Source of the DNA: Ignavibacteria bacterium
GTDB taxonomy: Bacteria > Bacteroidota > Ignavibacteria > Tepidaquicellales > Tepidaquicellaceae
Assembly: GCA_026417495.1 (NCBI GenBank)
Contig: JAOADD010000025.1
Coordinates: 1-57,508 of the forward strand
Direction: 5' to 3'
DNA length: 57,508 bases
Shown here: in pieces, positions 38,480-46,289 of the stretch
Position numbering within the stretch: position 1 is the first letter of the stretch
Layout of the letters: every line of letters starts with the position of its first letter
Position numbers and translations under genes: made by a program
Notes under the pieces: model-generated
Seen by the model: only the letters and a program-made list of their open reading frames with translations
Databases searched by the model: none
Told to the model about the DNA's origin: nothing

Positions 38480-39013
38480 TTATGCCGCTTTTTTCTTAGC
38501 GACCTCTTCAATTACACTTGCAAGGTCTCTGATTACAGCATTAATTGCACCTACTATACCAGCAACCGGTGAACCAAGGCTACCACAAATTGAAGAAATC
38601 ACCTCATCTCTTGAAAGCAACGAAGAGAGCTCTTCTAATTTATCCGAGCTATAAATATTACCTTCAAGAATAGCAACCTTAAATTTTGGTTTCCCGATTT
38701 TATCAAAATTTTTCTTCAAAATTTTCGCTGGTATAACAGGGTCTTTTCCTGCAAACACGATCCCAGTTGGCCCTACAAGAAATTCAGATAACTTATCAAC
38801 ATAAGGACTGTATTTATCTGATTCCTTAAGAGCTCTTAAAGCTAATGTATTCTTCACCACTTTATACTTTACATCAGAATTGTAGAATTCATTTCTAAGC
38901 TCATTTGTTTCTGCAACAGTAAGATATGTAAAGTCAATGAAGTATAAAGCGTTTGATTCGGACATTAACTTCTTAATCTCTTCAATAATTTCAACTTTCT
39001 TTTCTCTTTCCAT
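38480..39013 (-). CDS. rplJ: Ribosomal protein L10
   Basis: Base of the ribosomal stalk, binding 23S rRNA and the L7/L12 dimers through its C-terminal helix. 177 residues. The N-terminal EIKKLMSESNALYFIDFTYL, the VKNTLALRAL segment and FVGPTGIVFAG-like core (here LVGPTGIVFAGKDP) identify the family; the C-terminal helix ends in VIEEVAKKKAA. As in many bacteria the L10/L12 complex probably represses its own leader, which lies just upstream. Confidence 0.96.
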   Translation of the reverse strand: MEREKKVEIIEEIKKLMSESNALYFIDFTYLTVAETNELRNEFYNSDVKYKVVKNTLALRALKESDKYSPYVDKLSEFLVGPTGIVFAGKDPVIPAKILKKNFDKIGKPKFKVAILEGNIYSSDKLEELSSLLSRDEVISSICGSLGSPVAGIVGAINAVIRDLASVIEEVAKKKAA

Positions 39014-39029
39014 TTTAAATAAATTAAAA

Positions 39030-39130
39030 ATTCAGAATTATATTCTGGTATATTTCTATACCAGGATTTAAATCTGACTTAGAAGCATTTTCTATGGCTC
39101 CGGTAGAAGACCATTTATATGATAAGTGCG
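39030..39130 (-). promoter_or_regulatory. L10 leader candidate (autoregulatory mRNA element)
   Basis: The 134-bp gap between rplA and rplJ contains a conserved-looking structured segment on the minus strand. A perfect hairpin CTGGTATA-GAAA-TATACCAG (39064-39045) sits just before rplJ. Upstream of it ACTTA near the start can pair with TAAGT, enclosing CTTCTACCGGAGCC and AGAAAATGC segments. The position and the multi-stem form match L10 leaders, bound by the L10-L12 complex to repress rplJL translation. The fold is my own pairing, not a model match. Confidence 0.55.
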
Positions 39131-39147
39131 TAATATTCAAAAATAAT

Positions 39148-39852
39148 TTAAGAAAAAGTTTTAATATCAGTTAAGTTTCTATCTATGGATACACCAGGTC
39201 CCATTGTACTTGACAAAGTAATTCCTTTAATGTATGTACCTTTTGCAGAAGCGGGTTTCAATTTTATTATAGTGTTCAAAAAAGTAACAATATTCTCTTT
39301 AAGTTTTTCAGGTTCAAATGACGCTTTTCCAATAGATGCATGCACTGTTCCGTTTTTATCAACTCTGAAATCAATTTTTCCTGCTTTAACTTCTTTTACT
39401 GCTTGTTGGATATTTGTTGTAACCGTTCCACTTTTGGGATTTGGCATTAAACCTCTTGGACCGAGTATTTTTCCGAGTTTTCCCAGTTCACTCATAACAT
39501 CAGGAGTGGCTATAATTACATCAACATCAGTCCACCCTTCCTGAATTTTTTGTAAATAATCCTCATAACCGACATAATCTGCACCTGCTTCAATTGCTTC
39601 ACTATGTTTTTCAGGCTTTGCAATGACAAGAACTTTTACCGATTTTCCCGTACCATTTGGCAACGAGACTGTTCCACGTACAACCTGATCAGCATGTTTA
39701 GGGTCAACACCAAGGTTAACAGCAATATCAACTGATTCATCAAATTTTGCTTTTGCAAATTGTTTTACAATTGTAATTGCTTCATCAATTTTATAATCCT
39801 TTTTTAAATCTACTTTACTTCTTATTTCTTTTTGTTTTTTAGTCAATTTCAT
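39148..39852 (-). CDS. rplA: Ribosomal protein L1
   Basis: Forms the L1 stalk of the 50S subunit, which moves with E-site tRNA, and often represses its own mRNA. 234 residues with [21 protein letters not shown] (about 45-65), [18 protein letters not shown], and the signature [16 protein letters not shown] near 128-143. It lies 42 bp after rplK. Confidence 0.98.
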   Translation of the reverse strand: MKLTKKQKEIRSKVDLKKDYKIDEAITIVKQFAKAKFDESVDIAVNLGVDPKHADQVVRGTVSLPNGTGKSVKVLVIAKPEKHSEAIEAGADYVGYEDYLQKIQEGWTDVDVIIATPDVMSELGKLGKILGPRGLMPNPKSGTVTTNIQQAVKEVKAGKIDFRVDKNGTVHASIGKASFEPEKLKENIVTFLNTIIKLKPASAKGTYIKGITLSSTMGPGVSIDRNLTDIKTFS

Positions 39853-39894
39853 AAAATATGATATTTCATTTTTAAAATAAAATATGGACTTTTT

Positions 39895-40317
39895 TTACTC
39901 GACAACTACTCCTATACTTCTTGCGGTTCCTTTTATCATTTTTATTGCTTGATTAATGTCTTTCGTATTCAAGTCAGGCATTTTTATTTCAGCAATTTCT
40001 CTAACTTGTTTTAAAGTTACTTTACCTACTTTAGTTTTATTTGGCTCCCCAGAACCTTTGTTTACACCAGCAGCTTTTAAAAGTAAAACAGCAGCTGGGG
40101 GAGTTTTGGTTATAAAAGTGAAAGATTTATCTGAATAAACTGTAACAATAACAGGAATAATAAGACCTTGTTTATCCTTTGTCCTTGCATTAAACTGTTT
40201 ACAAAACTCCAAACCATTTACACCTTTTTGACCTAAAGCAGGACCAACAGGAGGTGCCATAGTTGCTTGTCCACCTGGAACTTGAAGTTTAATAATTCCA
40301 ACTACCTTTTTTGCCAT
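39895..40317 (-). CDS. rplK: Ribosomal protein L11
   Basis: Binds the GTPase-associated centre of 23S rRNA. 140 residues: [20 protein letters not shown] at the N-terminus with the proline pair that thiopeptides contact, [16 protein letters not shown], and the C-terminal RNA-binding domain ending in [15 protein letters not shown]. It follows nusG by 12 bp. Confidence 0.98.
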   Translation of the reverse strand: MAKKVVGIIKLQVPGGQATMAPPVGPALGQKGVNGLEFCKQFNARTKDKQGLIIPVIVTVYSDKSFTFITKTPPAAVLLLKAAGVNKGSGEPNKTKVGKVTLKQVREIAEIKMPDLNTKDINQAIKMIKGTARSIGVVVE

Positions 40318-40329
40318 ACAGTTATGATT

Positions 40330-40950
40330 TTATTTTTCCTTTTCTATTTGTGTGAATTCTAATTCTATTGGTGTTTTTCTTCCAAAGATGCTCACCATTA
40401 CTTTAACCTTCATCTTCTCGGGATATATTTCAAGTACATTACCACTGAAATTATTGAAAGGTCCACTTATCACTTTTACAGGATCTCCAATATTTAGTCT
40501 TAAATCTATTTTTTCAGTCTGATTCTCCTCACTTAAGAGCATTTTCAACCTTTTAACTTCATCAGGTCTTAAAGGAATTGGTTCTAATTTTTGCTCCTTA
40601 CCTCTTTTAGTACCAACAACATTCAAAATTGATGGTGACCTTTTAATAAATGCTCTAACCTCATCATCTAATATTGCTTCTATTAATAAGTATCCTGGAA
40701 GAAAATTTTTCATCTTAACTTTCTTCTTACCACTCTTTACTTCAAATACTTTTTCTTCTGGTAATATAACATTCTTAATTTTATCTCCTAAATTTTCTTG
40801 CTTGATTTCATTCTCAAGATATTGTTTTACTTTCCTTTCATGACCAGATATTATCCTGAGGGCATACCATTTATACTCTATTGATTGCCCTTCTTGAGAA
40901 TCACCAGAAGATTCCTTGACTTCGCTATTTTCTAATATTTCTTCAGCCAT
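40330..40950 (-). CDS. nusG: Transcription factor NusG
   Basis: Elongation factor that binds RNA polymerase through its NGN domain and couples to ribosomes or Rho through its KOW domain. 206 residues. An acidic N-terminal extension of about 25 residues precedes the NGN domain (KWYALRIISGHERKVKQYLE onward); FLPGYLLIEA is conserved. The KOW domain begins IGDPVKVISGPFNNFSGNV near 155. It lies 8 bp after secE. Confidence 0.97.
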   Translation of the reverse strand: MAEEILENSEVKESSGDSQEGQSIEYKWYALRIISGHERKVKQYLENEIKQENLGDKIKNVILPEEKVFEVKSGKKKVKMKNFLPGYLLIEAILDDEVRAFIKRSPSILNVVGTKRGKEQKLEPIPLRPDEVKRLKMLLSEENQTEKIDLRLNIGDPVKVISGPFNNFSGNVLEIYPEKMKVKVMVSIFGRKTPIELEFTQIEKEK

Positions 40951-40958
40951 CTATTTTT

Positions 40959-41141
40959 TTAAAATAATAATTGTAAAATTGCTTCCAGTGCTTTATCAAT
41001 CGCATAAACTATAATTGCAAAAATAATCATTGTCACAATGACAATTTTAGTTGAATCAATAATCTCTTGTTTCTTAGGCCAAGAGACCTTTTTCATTTCC
41101 CTATAAATATCAACAAAAAAATTGATAATTTTATCTTTCAT
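40959..41141 (-). CDS. secE: Preprotein translocase subunit SecE
   Basis: A 60-residue single-span form of SecE, the essential clamp of the SecYEG channel. The amphipathic part FFVDIYREMKKVSWPKKQEI contains the family signature (E-M-K-K-V-x-W-P) and is followed by one membrane helix (about 31-55). It lies between tRNA-Trp (23 bp) and nusG (8 bp), the standard place. Confidence 0.96.
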   Translation of the reverse strand: MKDKIINFFVDIYREMKKVSWPKKQEIIDSTKIVIVTMIIFAIIVYAIDKALEAILQLLF

Positions 41142-41164
41142 AAATAAAAAAATTAAAAGGAATG

Positions 41165-41237
41165 CACGGGAGGAGGGACTCGAACCCCCAACCGACGGTT
41201 TTGGAGACCGCTACTCTACCAATTGAGCTACACCCGT
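41165..41237 (-). tRNA. tRNA-Trp (anticodon CCA)
   Basis: A 73-nt cloverleaf on the minus strand. D-arm TAGCTCAATTGG, anticodon arm CGGT-CTCCAAA-ACCG with CCA, T-arm GGGGGTTCGAGTCCCTC, discriminator G as usual for tRNA-Trp. The acceptor stem has one U-U mismatch at pair 6-67. CCA is not encoded. It directly precedes secE. Confidence 0.95.
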
Positions 41238-41338
41238 GTGAGGTATTATAATAATAAGAAATATTTATTTTATTTTCAAATAAAAAATCATTTCGATATC
41301 CTACACATTCGAATCTATTTGATAAGCATAACTTCATG

Positions 41339-41411
<73 letters not shown>

Positions 41412-41418
41412 AAATTAG

Positions 41419-41491
41419 AGCGGGAGACGGGACTCGAACCCGCGACCAACAGCTTGGAAGGCTGTGACTCTACCAACTGAGTTACTCCCGC
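41419..41491 (-). tRNA. tRNA-Gly (anticodon TCC)
   Basis: A 73-nt minus-strand cloverleaf with acceptor stem GCGGGAG/CTCCCGC, anticodon arm ACAGC-CTTCCAA-GCTGT with TCC, and T-arm GCGGGTTCGAGTCCCGT. Seven bases separate it from tRNA-Thr, so they share a transcript. Confidence 0.96.
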
Positions 41492-41502
41492 GCGGGTTTT
41501 TG

Positions 41503-41585
41503 TGGGTAGGGAAGGATTCGAACCTCCGAAGGCATAAGCCGTCAGATTTACAGTCTGATGCGTTTAACCACTTCGCTACCTACCC
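41503..41585 (-). tRNA. tRNA-Tyr (anticodon GTA)
   Basis: An 83-nt class II minus-strand tRNA with acceptor GGGTAGG/CCTACCC, anticodon arm CAGAC-TGTAAAT-CTG with GTA, a long variable arm (GACGGCTTATGCCTTC region) and T-arm GGAGGTTCGAATCCTTC. First gene of the Tyr-Gly-Thr-Trp-secE string. Confidence 0.96.
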
Positions 41586-41755
41586 ATAGGTATACAAACT
41601 TGTAAATTATTAATTTTTAAAATTTAAATCAATAGAAAATTTTCTATATATGTTAAATTCTAAGTTATAAAATATAAGCTATATTTTTATATATATTACA
41701 TTCACTTTAAATAAAATTTTGATAAACTCAAAATTTCTCATTAATTCTAAAATTA

Positions 41756-42328
41756 CTACAATTTTTTTACATTTTTAAATATTAATCCAAGAGTATATAA
41801 AATGAATGATAACAGTGTTATAGGTGGCATTCCTCCTGGCCAGCTATCATAAGAAAACCAACCTTTATACCCCATAAAAAAAAGATGTACTAAAGGTAAA
41901 ATAGATAAAATAGAATAAAGTAATTTGTTTGTAATTATACTACTATCCTTTTTTACTACATTAGTATATAATAAAAAAATAAATGCCACAGTCCCTGCAA
42001 GCATAGATATTCCAGAATCTAATTTAAAAGTCCCAGATTCATTATAAAATTTTCCATAATTTATTTTATTTAGTAAAATTAGGCTTATAATTACATGCAA
42101 ACAAATAAAAATAAATCCTGTTAGATAGTATATTTTTACATCTTTTCTCTTAGTAAAATATTTAACTATCGGTGATAAAGCAAAATAAAGTAAACCAGAG
42201 AAAGAGAGAGCTTTATTAGTAATAAACAAGGGTATTTGATCCCAAGAAGTCACACCAAAAATTATATATCTCAAAACTGCATAAACATAAATTCCTATAA
42301 AAATCAAAATTATGATTAACTTATCCAT
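41756..42328 (-). CDS. Integral membrane protein of unknown function
   Basis: A 190-residue protein with about five or six hydrophobic helices (near 3-22, 34-53, 65-90, 105-125, 135-152 and 165-185) and short polar loops such as GYKGWFSYDSWPGGMPP. I do not recognise the family; it loosely resembles the membrane part of ferric-reductase-like or DUF-type transmembrane proteins. It starts 18 bp after the end of the metallophosphoesterase gene on the same strand, so they may be co-transcribed. Confidence 0.65.
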   Translation of the reverse strand: MDKLIIILIFIGIYVYAVLRYIIFGVTSWDQIPLFITNKALSFSGLLYFALSPIVKYFTKRKDVKIYYLTGFIFICLHVIISLILLNKINYGKFYNESGTFKLDSGISMLAGTVAFIFLLYTNVVKKDSSIITNKLLYSILSILPLVHLFFMGYKGWFSYDSWPGGMPPITLLSFILYTLGLIFKNVKKL

Positions 42329-42346
42329 TCAGATTTATGAGATAAA

Positions 42347-43735
42347 TTATTTAATAATTGCAATTTTTTTAGATTGAAACTCTCCCCTATTATCAGATAA
42401 CATTATATAATAAATACTACTCGGAAGTGATGTTGTATTATAAGTTATTTCATATTTCCCTGGATATAGCCTTTCATGCATGATTAATGCAATATTTCTT
42501 CCAGTATTATCAAACAACTCTAACTTATAAATACCTTCTTTATTAATTTCGAAACTTATATTAAACTCAGGATTTGATGGATTTGGATATATATCTTCAA
42601 GTTTAAATCCTTTTACAATAGATTCGTTTTTATTAACAAAAGTAGGAATTTTTGTAAGCATTACAGAATCTATCAAAATATTTAGATTATTATATACTTT
42701 AAGATTTAAAAAATTACTTGCAACATCAATTATTCCAAAATTATAATCCTGTACAGATTTTACAGTATAATATAAATTCGAAGGAGTATGTAATGGAGCA
42801 CCTCCTCCTCCAAGAATCATATGGTGAATGTTATTAAGAAAATTGTGCTGATAAAAATGTGAATGACCTGAAATTACCATATCAACTCCTGTGGGTTCAA
42901 AAATATTTGTGACCATTACCTTCATTGTAGAATCCTCTCCATGCCCACCTGCACAATAAGCAGGAATATGTGATATAACAATCTTCCATGTTTTTGTGGA
43001 TGAACTTAAGTCTGCCATTGCAAAATTATATTGATTACTTCCAATTGAATGGTTAACATAATTATTTATTACAAGAACATGCAAATTCCCATAATCAAAA
43101 GAGTAATAATCTTCTGTTCCACTTTGAACTGTTATTCCTTTTGTAAAAGCTTTCGAATTTGTTCCCCACCCTTCATGATTACCAGGTGCAAGGAAAAAAG
43201 GAACTCTAGAAATTATATCTAAGGTACCTTGTCTGAAAAATTCGTACTTGAATGTTGAATAATTACTATCGTTTGCAATATCACCCCCATTCAAATAAAA
43301 TCTTGGATTATATGCTGGTATTAAAGCTGTTATCTGATCATGGATAGCAGTTCCCGTTCTACAATCACCTATCCATACAAACCTGAAATTTGTTTGATCA
43401 TTACAAGCAGTAATAAAGCTATATCCACTTGAAGTTGAATTAAGTTGTCTAGCACTATAATAATAAACGGTATTTTCAATAAGTCCAGTCAATTGTACCT
43501 TATGGACATAAGTGTTTTCGGTTGTTATACTAATACTGGAAGTCTTCGCCGTATTTCCGTATGCAGGTGTTAATCCAAAATTGACAATAACAGTATCTAT
43601 AGTGTTGCACTCAACTAAAACCCATACACTATTTTTTTGAACACCCATAAGATATGGTTGCATGATAATTGCCGAATTAGCATTTATCATTATTAATGTA
43701 AACATTCCAAAAATTAAAATATTTCTAATTTTCAT
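42347..43735 (-). CDS. Secreted metallophosphoesterase with T9SS sorting domain
   Basis: Purple acid phosphatase-like exported enzyme, 462 residues. Signal peptide about 1-22; a fibronectin-like N-terminal domain (about 25-110, with LTGLIENTVYYYSAR); then a binuclear-metal phosphoesterase domain with Asp124 (WIGDCRTG), GGD at 150-152, GNHE at 185-188, His in ISHIPAY near 256 and GHSH at 290-293. The metal-ligand set looks complete. Residues about 375-462 form a type A sorting domain (EDIYPNPSNPEFNISFE, ending in strands with LPSSIYYIMLSDNRG), so it should leave the cell by T9SS. Substrate (phosphate monoester, diester or nucleotide) is not predictable. Confidence 0.9.
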   Translation of the reverse strand: MKIRNILIFGMFTLIMINANSAIIMQPYLMGVQKNSVWVLVECNTIDTVIVNFGLTPAYGNTAKTSSISITTENTYVHKVQLTGLIENTVYYYSARQLNSTSSGYSFITACNDQTNFRFVWIGDCRTGTAIHDQITALIPAYNPRFYLNGGDIANDSNYSTFKYEFFRQGTLDIISRVPFFLAPGNHEGWGTNSKAFTKGITVQSGTEDYYSFDYGNLHVLVINNYVNHSIGSNQYNFAMADLSSSTKTWKIVISHIPAYCAGGHGEDSTMKVMVTNIFEPTGVDMVISGHSHFYQHNFLNNIHHMILGGGGAPLHTPSNLYYTVKSVQDYNFGIIDVASNFLNLKVYNNLNILIDSVMLTKIPTFVNKNESIVKGFKLEDIYPNPSNPEFNISFEINKEGIYKLELFDNTGRNIALIMHERLYPGKYEITYNTTSLPSSIYYIMLSDNRGEFQSKKIAIIK

Positions 43736-43842
43736 AATTAAACATTAATATAATAATTAATTAATGATAAATCGATTATTTGTAATTTCTGATATCAAAT
43801 TTTTTAAGTTATTTTTAAAATCAAATTGGTAAAAGCTCCAAA

Positions 43843-43866
43843 AAGTTCGGGTAAGATTATCTCACC
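43843..43866 (-). other. Short hairpin after the RING/TPR gene
   Basis: On the minus strand GGTGAGA pairs with TCTTACC (one G-U) around a 3-base loop, about 45-65 bp past the stop of the gene at 43910-45031. A T-run (ACTTTTT) follows a few bases later. It may be a weak terminator; it is not compelling. Confidence 0.35.
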
Positions 43867-43909
43867 ATTTGCGATGTTTTTTAACCATTATTATTTTATA
43901 TTTCAAACA

Positions 43910-45031
43910 CTAATTTAAATTAAATAATTCGACAGAATTAGTATTCTTCTTTAATTTTCTCTCACTTTTTACTTTTTTATCAATTTTATTTTGAAGATAT
44001 AATTCCTTCTGTTTAATATCGCTATCTGAAAAATAAGTAGAGATTTCAGATATTATTCTCAGAATTTCTTTTGCGGATTCAATATCATTTGATTCGATGA
44101 AATTATTAAAATCAATTATATGCTCGTCGACTTCAGAATTTGCAATATAATAAATTTTATTTTTAAGATCTTTATATACAATCGGATTATAAATACTATC
44201 CATCATATTCAAATACAAAATTGCACTTCTCCAATCGTTTTTGTAAAGATTCTCAATTATGTAAAAGCAAAATGTATTAATTTTCCCTTTAGCTTTCTCT
44301 ACATAATCTCCTTTTTTATATTTAGAGATAAAATTTTCATAGTATTTTACTTGCTGTTCCATCAAAACCAAATTATCAAAATTATCCCCCTTTTCTAGTT
44401 GAATATAATCTATATATTCTTTTAGGTGTAAATTATAAAACAAAAGGAATCCAAGTACAATAACAATTAAGCCCCCAATTGTATTTGTTATTAATCTGCT
44501 TTTTTTTCTCCTTTTTAACAGTTTAGGATACTTTTCTTTTATCACATATAATTTTGTTCGCAATAAATCAGACTCAGATTTATCCGCATAGTCCAATGCT
44601 CGGCTATAATATAATTCTGCGGCTTGTAAATCTTCATTAGTTAAAGCTGCATCCCCTGACTCAATTAATTTCATTTTAATGTTTATACGTGATATAGCTT
44701 TATTGAAAAATTCTTTTACTTTAAGATTGTTTTTATCAATTTCTAATATTCTCCTACATACATTGATTGCATCTATAAACCTATTATTATTTATAAGGAA
44801 CTCAATATTTATAAGAGCATCTTCAATACTACTGGCACCTAACATTTCATCTTGAAAGACAATTATTTTGTAATCGCAATCGTAATTTGCACATCCATTA
44901 TTTTGATACCAGCATTCAATATGATAATACGATTTACACTTTGGGCAGGTTAATAAATCAAAATTAGACTCTATTACTGAACTACAATACTTGCAAATTT
45001 TTTTTAAATCAGTATTGAACTCTTTACTCAC
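43910..45031 (-). CDS. Prok-RING/TPR membrane protein
   Basis: A 373-residue protein. The N-terminus holds a RING-like zinc module: Cys13, Cys16, Cys29, Cys32, His37, Cys40, Cys47 and Cys52, in the pattern CxxC-CPxC-YYHIECW-NNGC-YDC. I recognise this as the prokaryotic RING finger family 1 pattern. Residues about 66-165 are helical repeats of TPR type (SIEDALINIEFLINNNRFID, AAELYYSRALDYADKS). A membrane helix follows at about 181-202 after a basic stretch, so the RING and TPR parts should face the cytoplasm and the C-terminal 170 residues, also helical, the periplasm. There is no signal peptide. Function unknown; such modules are usually protein-binding. It lies 12 bp after the LysE-type gene. 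Confidence 0.78.
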   Translation of the reverse strand: MSKEFNTDLKKICKYCSSVIESNFDLLTCPKCKSYYHIECWYQNNGCANYDCDYKIIVFQDEMLGASSIEDALINIEFLINNNRFIDAINVCRRILEIDKNNLKVKEFFNKAISRINIKMKLIESGDAALTNEDLQAAELYYSRALDYADKSESDLLRTKLYVIKEKYPKLLKRRKKSRLITNTIGGLIVIVLGFLLFYNLHLKEYIDYIQLEKGDNFDNLVLMEQQVKYYENFISKYKKGDYVEKAKGKINTFCFYIIENLYKNDWRSAILYLNMMDSIYNPIVYKDLKNKIYYIANSEVDEHIIDFNNFIESNDIESAKEILRIISEISTYFSDSDIKQKELYLQNKIDKKVKSERKLKKNTNSVELFNLN

Positions 45032-45043
45032 AAAAAAATTATT

Positions 45044-45817
45044 TTAAATTGAAAAAGCGAAATGAAAAATTTTTAAAAATAAAAAAACTCCTAATAAAAT
45101 CAAAAAAACACCCACATATTTATTCAACCTATTTAAGGTCGAGGGTAGTATTTTATGTACATTATTAGATATGATTCTTGTTAGTGCATAAAACCAAAGT
45201 GTTGTTCCTGTCATAACACCAACCGCTAAGAAAATTCCTGACATAATATTACTATCAATAAGGTTATAACTTTTTAAATAGCCAACTGTAGCAACCCAAA
45301 ATGCTGGAACTGTAACTGAAGACATACATAATAAAATTCCAGAGACAAAATAAGCATAAAAACTTCTTGAATTAGTTTTTGGTAAGGGAGCTTTCTTGAT
45401 TATTTTTTTCAATTCCTCTTCTTTAGATAAAATCTTCGTTGTGGTTTCTTGTTCAATTTCATTTATTTCTTCCGTAATTTCTTTATCTTCTTCAAATACT
45501 TTGCTCTTATATATTCTCACCCCAAAAAACATAACAACAACACATCCTATAGCTGTAATACCAATTTTAAAACTTATTTCGTTTTCATTAAAAAAATTCT
45601 CCACAGATACAGGGACAAATGCTCTTATCAAGGATAAACCTCCATAAGCAATCAAAATATAAAAAAAATCAGTAAATCCTGCACCTGCACCAATCGCAAT
45701 TCCCTCTTTAATTTGTCTCTTAAAACCCTTTGAAATTACAGCAAAATTGGTAGGTCCAATTGGTGGCATTGATAATATGAAACCAAGAAATAGCCCTATT
45801 ACTAAATCCAACAACAA
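45044..45817 (-). CDS. LysE/RhtB-family exporter
   Basis: A 257-residue membrane protein with about six helices. The N-terminal segment ILSMPPIGPTNFAVISKGF matches the conserved PxGP motif of LysE/RhtB amino-acid exporters, followed by GAGAGFTDFFYILIAYGGL. An extended charged loop (about 105-150, rich in Glu and Lys) separates the two halves and is longer than usual. Substrate unknown. It begins the two-gene string with the RING/TPR gene. Confidence 0.82.
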   Translation of the reverse strand: MLLDLVIGLFLGFILSMPPIGPTNFAVISKGFKRQIKEGIAIGAGAGFTDFFYILIAYGGLSLIRAFVPVSVENFFNENEISFKIGITAIGCVVVMFFGVRIYKSKVFEEDKEITEEINEIEQETTTKILSKEEELKKIIKKAPLPKTNSRSFYAYFVSGILLCMSSVTVPAFWVATVGYLKSYNLIDSNIMSGIFLAVGVMTGTTLWFYALTRIISNNVHKILPSTLNRLNKYVGVFLILLGVFLFLKIFHFAFSI

Positions 45818-46050
45818 ATCAAATCATTTTTAAATAAAAAATAATTTAATAGTTATATTTTATATATTCAATTAAATTTAATCGAAACGTTAGAAAAACA
45901 AAATTTTCTGTTCTTTAAATAATTTAAGTATATTAATCAAAGACATTTTACCAATATTTTTGGAAATCCTTGTATAATTTAAAAATATATCGAGAACTGT
46001 TGAGTGTATATAATTGAACAAATTTTTAAAATTTTATATATTGTTATTAG

Positions 46051-46287
46051 ATGAAAAAACTAATCATTATAATATTACTTTTATTTTCTCTAAACATAAC
46101 TCCAAACTCTGGATATATTAACATTTCAAAGCAAAGGAACCCAATTGTATATATAATTAATTATCAAAATGATGACTTAACTACAAATACATTAGATAAA
46201 ACAAAAAAAAGTTTAGTTGAAATGTATCTGAATTTATTGATTGAGATGCAAATTGCGTCGAAAACTTCAATTAAAGATACTTCCTGA
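46051..46287 (+). CDS. Small exported protein, hypothetical
   Basis: A 78-residue reading frame with a convincing signal-like N-terminus (KKLIIIILLLFSLNITPNSG). The rest is polar and ends in a helix (SLVEMYLNLLIEMQIAS). No family is recognised. It ends 2 bp before the convergent rel stop codon. The clean signal peptide and the Lys-rich start suggest it is real, but there is no visible ribosome-binding site and it could be chance. Confidence 0.5.
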   Translation: MKKLIIIILLLFSLNITPNSGYINISKQRNPIVYIINYQNDDLTTNTLDKTKKSLVEMYLNLLIEMQIASKTSIKDTS

Positions 46288-46289
46288 TA

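Noticed and set aside
41131-41337. 68-codon minus-strand frame over tRNA-Trp
   Set aside because: It reads straight through the tRNA and has no family signal.
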